DNA of 37,085 bases. Source: Gammaproteobacteria bacterium. Its GTDB lineage: Bacteria > Pseudomonadota > Gammaproteobacteria > Nevskiales > Nevskiaceae. The notes beneath the pieces are model-generated. The model ran no database searches, was not told the DNA's origin, and was given only the letters and a program-made list of their open reading frames with translations. The translations under genes and the position numbers were made by a program. Each line of letters opens with the position of its first letter. Position 1 is the first letter of the stretch. The stretch is from the NCBI GenBank assembly GCA_022599775.1, contig JAHZLQ010000024.1:1-37085 (forward strand), written 5' to 3'. Positions 31,640 through 37,085 of the stretch are shown one piece after another.

Positions 31640-32533
31640 ATGAACGGACGTCTAGCAGGCAAGGTCAGCATCGTCACCGGCGCCGGCACTGGCATCGGCG
31701 AAGCGATTACCCACAAATTTTCGCGCGAAGGCGCCAAGGTTCTTGCGGTCGGCCTCAACGGTGACCCGATCGACGAGGTCGTCAAGGCCGTCAATGCCGT
31801 CAATGCCGCGGGTGGCGACTGCCAGGGCTTCATCGGCGACGTGTCCGAGCCGGAGCTCGCGCAGGCAGCGGTCAAGGCCGCGCTGCAGCAGTACGGCCGG
31901 CTCGACGTACTGGTCAACAACGCCGGTGTATTTCTCGAAGTGGCGGAGTGTCAGGACTATTCGCTCGAGGCCTTCGACACCACGCTGCTCAGCAATACCC
32001 GCGCCGTGTTTCTGATGACCAAGTACGCACTGCCGCATCTGCAGCAGTCGCACGGCGTGGTGCTCGCGACCGGCTCGGAAGCCGGCGCGATCGGCGAGCC
32101 CAATAACGCGCCCTATGGCGGCACCAAGGGCTTCGTGCACGCCTTCATCCGCGGCCTCGCGGTCGAGCAAGGCAAGTACGGCGTGCGCGCCAACTGCGTT
32201 TGTCCGGGTCCGGTCGACACCGCCTGGACGCATACCGACACCGGGCCGATGGATGAGCAGATGGAAAAGATGACGGTCGAGGCCACGGTGCTCGGCCGCC
32301 GCGGCACGCCCGAGGAGATCGCCAACGTCTACGCCTTCCTGGCCTCGGACGAAGCCAGCAACGTCACCGGAGCGTTGTGGTTCGCCGACGGCGGCACGCT
32401 GGTCGCCAAGGGACCGATGGGCGCGATGGTGCCCGACGAGCTGCGCCGCCAGCCCGAGCCGAGCCTCCCGCTGCAGCACTCGCACGACGGCCTCGGCAAC
32501 AAGCCCACGACCAATCGCCTCGGCACGCACTGA
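31640..32533 (+). CDS. Short-chain dehydrogenase/reductase (SDR)
   Basis: A 297-aa classical SDR oxidoreductase. NAD(P)-binding TGAGTGIG near residues 14-21, NNAG near 93, and active-site Ser with YGGTK (SEAGAIGEPNNAPYGGTKG). The loop after the active site has VCPGPVDTAWT; ADGGTL follows as in classical SDRs. The C-terminal about 40 residues (polar, Pro/His-rich) extend beyond the usual 250. AGGAG lies eight bases upstream of the ATG. Substrate unknown. It is divergent from the ureide genes and followed by a strong terminator, so membership in that pathway is doubtful. Confidence 0.92.
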   Translation: MNGRLAGKVSIVTGAGTGIGEAITHKFSREGAKVLAVGLNGDPIDEVVKAVNAVNAAGGDCQGFIGDVSEPELAQAAVKAALQQYGRLDVLVNNAGVFLEVAECQDYSLEAFDTTLLSNTRAVFLMTKYALPHLQQSHGVVLATGSEAGAIGEPNNAPYGGTKGFVHAFIRGLAVEQGKYGVRANCVCPGPVDTAWTHTDTGPMDEQMEKMTVEATVLGRRGTPEEIANVYAFLASDEASNVTGALWFADGGTLVAKGPMGAMVPDELRRQPEPSLPLQHSHDGLGNKPTTNRLGTH

Positions 32534-32539
32534 GGGGAC

Positions 32540-32572
32540 GGCCGGCCCCGGCCTGCCGGGGCCGGCCTTGTT
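32540..32572 (+). terminator. Terminator after the SDR gene
   Basis: A perfect 12-bp stem (GGCCGGCCCCGG/CCGGGGCCGGCC, loop CCTG) starting six bases after the stop codon, followed by TTGTT. Very stable; the T-run is short. Confidence 0.75.
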
Positions 32573-32725
32573 CACGCGTGGCGAGCGCCAGATCGCCGGT
32601 CACTTCTACCCGCAATCCGGCGCTTGGCCGGGTCTTGGCCGCCGCCGTCACTCTCCGAATGCCAAAACGCCGAGCCGCTTTGCGGCAACACTGGACTACA
32701 TGAAGGTCGATACCCAGCCCCTGCG

Positions 32726-33955
32726 TCATGGCGCCAACGCCGGCTCGAAATCGCTCAAATCCCCGCTCCGCATGCCCAACGCCTTGCCTAGGGAGCGCCA
32801 TGCTCCAATGGCTCGTGCGATTTCATCCCAGACTGTGGCTGCTTCCTGCATGCCCAACCTGAAGTACGGTGCCCCGTCCATGAGCATTTGGCGACTGTCG
32901 ATCGGACCAGAGTCTTCGGTCAGCCATATCTTGCTCTCGCGACGATCTCCCGGCATGGGATTGAGATCGAAAGCCGGGGCGAGACGCCAACCGCGGCGCC
33001 GCGCGTCGTACAGCAAGCCCGTATTGCGAAGATGATCGTCCGTATTGCAAATAAGAAAGTTGAAGACCAAACGGCGCCAAAGCTCGTGAATGTCGGCGAT
33101 GGGATCGGAACCCGTCTGCAGGAGCACGTCCACGAGTTCTGTGTAGGCATGGACTTCATCTCGCCCGCCCGTCTGCAGCATGGTGGCGGCCGACACGTAG
33201 GGGATGCGCCCTCCGCCACCGGTACGATCGAAACGCCGGATCACCGCCACGGCCGTGCCCTGGATAAGTTCCACACGCGCCGGCGCGGCACGGATGCCTG
33301 CCCGAGTCGCTAGGTTCATGGCTAGCACTTCGCCTCGAATCACGTCACGTTGGTCTGCCTGGCTCGGAAACTTGCCCAAGGCCAGCCAGCCATCGGTATC
33401 GAGGACCGTCGATTTCGGACGCGCGCCGCCCAGTGAGGTTCCCTGTCCAAGCAGGTACTGCAGGTCTTGCGCACTCTCCATACCGTCTTCCAGAGCCCGG
33501 GCCGCATGCAGAACCTTGCCCAGTTCCACCAGCGGCGGAATATGCCGATGGGCACCACCGCTGTGTAGATAGATGCCGCGCTGAGGATCGAAAAGGCGCA
33601 GCGCCCCGACACGCGCTTCGTCGTCGACCCACATGAGAAAGTCGACCGGCGCCAGCGGCGGAAGATCGCGATCCTGCTGTCGTGATTTGGCATGTGCCCG
33701 GCGGATGACCCGTTCACCCCAGGCATCCGGTGCCGTGTCCTCAAGCGCCCGGAAGAACACGCCCTGTGGATGTTGAGCACCGGGGACCGGCTGCAGGTCT
33801 GGCGACACCGTAAAGAACTGCGGGTCCTGCAACCAGCGTTCATCGTAGCGGAAGGCACTACGCTTGCCACTGCCCAGGTGCAGGCGTCCGATGAGCCTGC
33901 CTTCCCTGCCGAGATGGACGTCGAGATCCTGGCGTTGCGCTTGCCGGGTCAGCAT
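32726..33955 (-). CDS. hipA: HipA-family kinase toxin
   Basis: A 409-aa HipA-like Ser/Thr kinase; in E. coli HipA phosphorylates glutamyl-tRNA synthetase and causes persistence. N-terminal HipA domain (about 10-115: LIGRLHLGSGKRSAFRYD, then DTAPDAWGERVIRR) and the kinase domain with TSLGGARPKSTV (the regulatory/P-loop Ser region), LALGKFPS (ATP Lys), the catalytic CNTDDHLRNTGLL and the metal-binding APAFDLNPMPG. All key residues are present, so the toxin looks active. The start overlaps the antitoxin stop (ATGA), typical of hipBA operons. Confidence 0.92.
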   Translation of the reverse strand: MLTRQAQRQDLDVHLGREGRLIGRLHLGSGKRSAFRYDERWLQDPQFFTVSPDLQPVPGAQHPQGVFFRALEDTAPDAWGERVIRRAHAKSRQQDRDLPPLAPVDFLMWVDDEARVGALRLFDPQRGIYLHSGGAHRHIPPLVELGKVLHAARALEDGMESAQDLQYLLGQGTSLGGARPKSTVLDTDGWLALGKFPSQADQRDVIRGEVLAMNLATRAGIRAAPARVELIQGTAVAVIRRFDRTGGGGRIPYVSAATMLQTGGRDEVHAYTELVDVLLQTGSDPIADIHELWRRLVFNFLICNTDDHLRNTGLLYDARRRGWRLAPAFDLNPMPGDRRESKIWLTEDSGPIDSRQMLMDGAPYFRLGMQEAATVWDEIARAIGAWRSLGKALGMRSGDLSDFEPALAP

Positions 33956-34371
33956 CAGAAGCCCTCGAGCTCGTCGTCATCGCTGACAGTCTCGCGGCCT
34001 TGCACCGGCGTTCCGGGGGACCCCGCCTTCGCTTTCTTCCCACCGGCTGACCGCACCCGTTGAGGCAACCGGTCCCGGGCCAACTCCAGACCCAGCGTGT
34101 CCTGTTCCAGCGCCATGACCTTGACGAGGTCCTCGATACGACCGAGCACATGCAAGGCACGCAGGAACGTGTGCAGCGCGGTACCTGGGTACCCGTCTTC
34201 CATGCGCCTGACCGTGCTCAGCGATGTCCCCATACGCTGCGCCAGGTCCTCCTGTGTCAATCGACGCATGCGACGAGCCATCGACAGATCACGACCGAGG
34301 CTGCGCAACGCACGCGCCACGGGCTGTGGCATCACGACCTGAGTGCCGGTACGTTTGGAACCTGCGGACAT
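33955..34371 (-). CDS. hipB: HipB-like antitoxin (XRE family)
   Basis: A 138-aa DNA-binding antitoxin with an XRE helix-turn-helix at about residues 27-85 (ARRMRRLTQEDLAQRMGTSLSTVRRMEDG) and a long basic then acidic tail (KKAKAGSP...SDDDELEGF). ATG at 34371 (MSAGSKRTG) is preferred because an upstream ATG at 34419 would put two of the operator-like boxes inside the gene; ATG 34332 is also possible. Larger than E. coli HipB (88 aa). It overlaps hipA by one base and is preceded by repeated ATATTTG boxes that it probably binds. Confidence 0.88.
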   Translation of the reverse strand: MSAGSKRTGTQVVMPQPVARALRSLGRDLSMARRMRRLTQEDLAQRMGTSLSTVRRMEDGYPGTALHTFLRALHVLGRIEDLVKVMALEQDTLGLELARDRLPQRVRSAGGKKAKAGSPGTPVQGRETVSDDDELEGF

Positions 34372-34385
34372 CACTTCAAAGCCTT

Positions 34386-34509
34386 CAAATATGGATGCCA
34401 AAAATAATTTACCAGCCATATTTGGTCATTTAAGTGACAAAAGATCAAGTACAATGAAAAATAAGAGTTCATATTTGAACTATTTAATACGGCCACAGTC
34501 CAAATATGG
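34386..34509. repeat. Four ATATTTG boxes, probable HipB operators
   Basis: In an AT-rich stretch upstream of hipB: CAAATATGG (34386-34394), CCATATTTGG (34416-34425), TTCATATTTGAA (34468-34479) and CCAAATATGG (34500-34509). The first and second, and the third and fourth, are each about 31 bases apart, near three helical turns. HipB of E. coli likewise binds several spaced palindromes in its promoter. Confidence 0.65.
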
Positions 34510-34583
34510 ATTCTTATCGAGGATATCAGCTGGCGTTGGACATGAATTATTGGCGCTCAGCCAGACCGCGCTCAACGATACGG

Positions 34584-34975
34584 TGTCGTGGTCAAGTAAT
34601 TTCGGACACCCCGATAGGGGAATCAGGCGGTTGCCATTTCGTAGTGGGTGGGAGCTCGATATCCGAGCGTGGAATGGAGCCGGACGCTGTTGTAGAAGCC
34701 GACGATGTAGTCGGTGATGTCAGTGATTGCTTCGGCGTGATTGGCATAGTCGCGTTGCCAAACCCGTTCCATCTTCAGATTCAGGAAGAAGCGTTCCATG
34801 ACGGCGTTATCCCAGCAGTTGCCCTTGCGGCTCATGCTGACGACGACGTGATGTGCGGCGAGCAGCTTGCCTCGCCGCTGGCATATTGACTCCCGCGATC
34901 CGAATGCACGATGAGCCCAGGCTTGGGCCGGCGCACGGTGATAGCCAAAGGCCAGCGCGACATGCCCCGGCCGGC
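34584..34975 (-). mobile_element. Truncated IS3-family element remnant
   Basis: Only the right-hand part of an IS3-family element remains: the terminal sequence TGTCGTGGTCAAGTAATTTC begins at 34584 and about 110 codons of the transposase precede it. The left half, including OrfA and most of OrfB, is missing; the left limit (about 34975) is set by where transposase-like sequence stops. It lies between hipBA and abiE genes and cuts a small gene on the abiE side. Confidence 0.75.
34623..34975 (-). pseudogene. IS3-family transposase OrfB, C-terminal fragment, frameshifted
   Basis: One frame holds RRPKPGLIVHSDRGSQYAS with the second Asp of the DDE triad; a second frame continues LLAAHHVVVSMSRKGNCWDNAVMERFF and ends in NSVRLHSTLGYRAPTHYEMA before the stop at 34623. 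The change of frame falls at about 34870-34890, probably a small deletion. The first catalytic Asp is absent, so it cannot be active. Confidence 0.85.
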
Positions 34976-35087
34976 CCCAGCCCACCATGGCATCGGCACA
35001 GTCACTGCCGACCAGCCGGCGCAGGATCTCATCCTGCGAATCCAACTCCGGATTCAGCGCATAGACCAGTGTGAAATCGTGAACCAT
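34945..35087 (-). pseudogene. Small conserved hypothetical gene, cut by the IS remnant
   Basis: From ATG 35087 (GGAG eight bases upstream) the frame reads MVHDFTLVYALNPELDSQDE, then GSDCADAMVGWGRPGHVALAF, which resembles a family of about 90-aa bacterial hypotheticals with the pattern FTLxFxLP...GCDDALVGxGRPGxIALxFTREA. Family likeness stops where transposase sequence begins, so only about 47 native residues remain, fused out of frame to the IS. It starts 35 bases after abiEii on the same strand, so it was probably the third gene of that operon. The exact junction is approximate. Confidence 0.6.
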
Positions 35088-35121
35088 AGCGATCGCTCCA
35101 TCCGCTTGTATTGCCGCCACG

Positions 35122-36066
35122 TCATCGCACCTTGATGCGCGCCAGCACCTCCGCCAACTGACCACGATCCGCAGCACGTTTGGTTGCCGTGCGCTGCGCC
35201 AGGTTGTGCATCTTGCGCCGCACACCGGGCAGATCGGCCGCATGGGCAAGGCCGATCAACCCGAAATCCGGCTGCTCATCCTCGACCGATTGCAGAAAGG
35301 CACGCGAAGGTTCGTCTAGCCAAAGCGCCACCCGTGCCAACAGACGCTCGCGGCTCTCCAACAAGGCCGTCGCTTCAATGGGCTCAGCCGTCATGCCCTT
35401 GAAGTGAGCCTCGAAGGTAGCCTCAAAATCCGCTGGCACGCGAGGCACCAGCATCTCCCAAGCCGGCTTGGGACTGCAGGTCAGGTACACGAGAAAAGTC
35501 CGCCAGAGGCTCACATCCGCCCGCTCGTCCTCCAGCAGCAGACCCACATCGAACAGATCGCGCGGATGCTGCCGAGACAGCGCCGCCGCAAGCTTGCCGG
35601 CATACAGGTCGGCAAAGTTCAGCACCTGCACTTCGGCGAAGCCGAACGCCTCCTCCACCCGTGGCCGCACGACCATGGTTCGCACTGGATGCACCGTCCC
35701 GCGCATCACCGGCGTCGTCTCGATCTGCACCCGTGTACGGCCACGGCTGGCCACCAGCCGGGTAACCGCCCCGCTTTCGCCTGCCGAAGTCTGCACTTGC
35801 AATTGCAAAGGCCGGGCACGCAGCGCATCGGCCAACCGCCCGAGCGCTTCGGCGATCAACTTTGCATCCTCGGCATAGTTGTGGACCGGCAGCCAGGCCA
35901 GATCGATGTCCACCGACAAGCGCGGCAGATCATGCTCGAACAGATTGATAGCCGTGCCACCCTTGAGCGCAAAGCGCGGCTCTTGGGCCAGCACCGGCAG
36001 GATTTCCACCAGCAGTCGCACCCGATCGGTGTAGCGCCGATCCCAATGGTCAAGCCAAGTGCTCAT
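35122..36066 (-). CDS. abiEii: AbiEii nucleotidyltransferase toxin
   Basis: A 314-aa toxin of the type IV AbiE system. Nucleotidyltransferase motifs: FALKGGTAINLFEHDLPRLS (Lys35-Gly-Gly-Thr) and the metal-binding Asp53/Asp55 (SVDIDLAW), then DLYAGKLAAALSRQHPRDLFDV as in AbiEii. A related enzyme (MenT/AbiEii type) adds nucleotides to tRNA acceptor ends and halts growth, giving phage abortive infection. ATG at 36066 lies inside the antitoxin gene (17-base overlap), showing translational coupling. Motifs are intact, so the toxin is probably functional. Confidence 0.93.
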   Translation of the reverse strand: MSTWLDHWDRRYTDRVRLLVEILPVLAQEPRFALKGGTAINLFEHDLPRLSVDIDLAWLPVHNYAEDAKLIAEALGRLADALRARPLQLQVQTSAGESGAVTRLVASRGRTRVQIETTPVMRGTVHPVRTMVVRPRVEEAFGFAEVQVLNFADLYAGKLAAALSRQHPRDLFDVGLLLEDERADVSLWRTFLVYLTCSPKPAWEMLVPRVPADFEATFEAHFKGMTAEPIEATALLESRERLLARVALWLDEPSRAFLQSVEDEQPDFGLIGLAHAADLPGVRRKMHNLAQRTATKRAADRGQLAEVLARIKVR

Positions 36067-36871
36067 CGAGGTCTCCCGGCAAGGTGATCTGGTAGGTCGG
36101 ATGCAGGCGCCCGCCGGGCACCAGCGCGCGCTTGCCCCGCCCCAGACCGACGCCTTCCAACGACACATGCGCCAGCCACGCATGCCGGTGGCGATCGGCC
36201 AGGGCCAGAAACAGCCGCTTGGCCTTGATGCTGCGGCAATGGCGCAGCAGTGGGGCGACGCTCCGTGGACGCAGCGTGGTCATGGCCTGCATCAGCGCGT
36301 CGGCCTCGTAGACCCCTACCGCATCCGATACACCATCGCACAGCTCCAGCATGGCCCGCTCGGGCGTCGAGCAGACCAAGGCATCGACACCAGGTGCAGC
36401 GGAGTACAAGGCCAAACCCAGCTCGGATAGCGCCTTTTCGGAGACTTCCGCAGTGAAGGAAACGGCCGGCAAATCGAACGGCCCCTTGCCCTGGTACTCG
36501 AAGCGCTGGTCCATGGACAGCTTGCCGACCCAGCCCGGCGGCGGCACCGGCCCGTAAAGCGTGATCGTCCCGGCATCGCCCAAACGCAAATAGTGCTCGT
36601 GCCCTTGCAAGGCCAGTGCGAAACGCCCGCCGACATGCAGTGGCAGGCCCTCTCCGACCTGCAGGCTGCGGACCACCCCCTCCCATTGCAGCCGCCCACC
36701 CGCGCGCATGTACACGCCACGCGCCGGCGACACCAGCCAGCCGCTGCCCACATAGCGCGCGACTAGGCTGTTGGAGTAGTCATGCGCACGCAGCCAGCGG
36801 CTGGACACCAGGCGCGTATCGCCCAGTTCGACCAGCAAGCGGTTCAATTTTCCTGAATTTTGAGCATCCAT
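36050..36871 (-). CDS. abiEi: AbiEi antitoxin/repressor
   Basis: A 273-aa AbiEi with an N-terminal winged helix-turn-helix (NRLLVELGDTRLVSSRWL, LVARYVGSGWLVSPARGVYM at about 8-60) that binds its own promoter, and a C-terminal antitoxin domain (FALALQGHEHYLRLG; CSTPERAMLELCDGV; AKRLFLALADRHRHAWLAHV). ATG at 36871 (MDAQNSGKLNRLL) fits the family start; ATG at 36901 would add ten residues. The start codon lies in the middle of a 9-9-9 inverted repeat. The neutralising action on AbiEii is known from the family to be indirect, without complex formation. Confidence 0.92.
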   Translation of the reverse strand: MDAQNSGKLNRLLVELGDTRLVSSRWLRAHDYSNSLVARYVGSGWLVSPARGVYMRAGGRLQWEGVVRSLQVGEGLPLHVGGRFALALQGHEHYLRLGDAGTITLYGPVPPPGWVGKLSMDQRFEYQGKGPFDLPAVSFTAEVSEKALSELGLALYSAAPGVDALVCSTPERAMLELCDGVSDAVGVYEADALMQAMTTLRPRSVAPLLRHCRSIKAKRLFLALADRHRHAWLAHVSLEGVGLGRGKRALVPGGRLHPTYQITLPGDLDEHLA

Positions 36872-36883
36872 AGTGCTCAAAAT
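36857..36883. promoter_or_regulatory. Probable AbiEi operator over the start codon
   Basis: ATTTTGAGC (36857-36865) and GCTCAAAAT (36875-36883) form a perfect 9-bp inverted repeat with a 9-base spacer; the ATG 36871 is in the spacer. A -10-like TATGAT (36884-36889, minus) touches it. AbiEi is known to autoregulate by binding inverted repeats in its promoter. Confidence 0.65.
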
Positions 36884-36912
36884 ATCATATTTATAAACCA
36901 TCGCCGAGGATA

Positions 36913-36977
36913 CTGGGTTTGACGAATGAAGTAAAAGATCATCCAGAGTGATCTTTTTTTGATAAATTCAAACCCAG
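36913..36977. terminator. Nested inverted repeats with terminator hairpin
   Basis: Inner hairpin: AAAAGATCA (36933-36941), loop TCCAGAG, TGATCTTTT and four more T to 36960, a good rho-independent terminator on plus and a weaker one on minus. Outer repeat: CTGGGTTTGA (36913-36922) and TCAAACCCAG (36968-36977), a perfect 10-bp pair enclosing the hairpin. It lies 40-105 bases upstream of abiEi. Confidence 0.65.
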
Positions 36978-37015
36978 GTGTGCCCACCAGAAGCGATCCC
37001 ATTCAAGGTCATCAT
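36968..37015 (-). CDS. 15-codon mini-ORF with strong ribosome site upstream of abiEi
   Basis: GGGAGG five bases before ATG starts a frame MMTLNGIASGGHTWV that stops inside the nested inverted repeat. It could be a leader peptide controlling the following hairpin, or the start of a gene cut at the island border. No family likeness. Confidence 0.3.
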   Translation of the reverse strand: MMTLNGIASGGHTWV

Positions 37016-37025
37016 GCGATCCTCC

Positions 37026-37085
37026 CTAACGGCCATGCCGCAAGCGGCGCCCCGCAAAATGAATCTCCTGCGTCATGGCCGTTCC
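37026..37085 (-). CDS. Possible C-terminal end of a gene running out of the window
   Basis: The frame ...GTAMTQEIHFAGRRLRHGR ends with TAG at 37026-37028 and is open to the window edge. Its stop overlaps the ribosome site of the mini-ORF by one base, suggesting one transcript. Too short to identify. Confidence 0.3.
   Translation of the reverse strand, partial: GTAMTQEIHFAGRRLRHGR

Noticed and set aside
31640-32533. SDR as part of the ureide pathway
   Set aside because: It is divergent, has its own terminator, lacks the palindrome close to its start, and no ureide step needs a dehydrogenase.
34386-34509. ATATTTG boxes as a short CRISPR array
   Set aside because: Repeats are about 10 bases, on alternating strands with unequal spacers; there are no cas genes.

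Overview
The window looks like chromosomal DNA of a GC-rich gammaproteobacterium. The evidence is the gene set: a PA3496-type small acidic protein, a DesB/DesT-type desaturase locus, a Pst system with a phosphate-type porin, YghU and a ClpB very close to the E. coli protein. Gene phase and long antisense open frames fit high GC. A Nevskiales/Xanthomonadales-like host is my guess only.

Layout. 1-3100: tRNA-Ala(CGC) on the minus strand with its terminator, then a secreted subtilisin-like protease with a GlyGly-CTERM-like tail, coupled by an ATGA overlap to a DUF2064/TIGR04282 nucleotide-diphospho-sugar transferase-like protein. 3088-5734: minus-strand operon yjbQ - nfeD - slipin. 5876-9163: a PA3496-like small protein, clpB behind a sigma-32-like promoter that carries a 9-bp inverted repeat, and a conserved small hypothetical. 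9222-9337: REP-type inverted repeat pair. 9361-12358: desaturase and ferredoxin-reductase-type electron donor, divergent from a DesT/FabR repressor, with an 18-bp operator between them. 12362-18581: phosphate region: phoU and porin on minus, pstSCAB on plus, with two tandem PhoB-box arrays in the divergent intergenic space. 18684-20609: cytochrome c-FTR1 iron permease fusion with a Fur-like site over its promoter. 20791-23181: TetR regulator divergent from two glutathione S-transferases (second = YghU). 23178-23642: tadA.

23713-31308 is the most coherent accessory locus: an NCS2-like permease, a BiuH-like cysteine hydrolase, an outer-membrane beta-barrel, a GntR regulator, an AtzH/HpxZ protein, a biuret hydrolase (BiuH) and an AtzF-type allophanate hydrolase. 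Two copies of a CTTG(C/T)ATACAAG palindrome precede its two likely transcription units. I read it as a complete uptake-plus-degradation module for a ureido compound (triuret/biuret, possibly derived from urate or cyanurate): outer-membrane pore, inner-membrane permease, two sequential ureide amidohydrolases, then allophanate to ammonia and CO2. The substrate of the first hydrolase is not proven. An SDR dehydrogenase (31640-32533) lies beyond it.

32726-37085 is a toxin-antitoxin/defence island with AT-rich control regions: hipBA with four ATATTTG-type boxes, a truncated and frameshifted IS3-family remnant, a small gene cut by that remnant, the abiEi/abiEii pair with a 9-9-9 inverted repeat over the start codon, and an odd leader region with nested inverted repeats and a strong-RBS mini-ORF. 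No CRISPR array or rRNA gene was seen.
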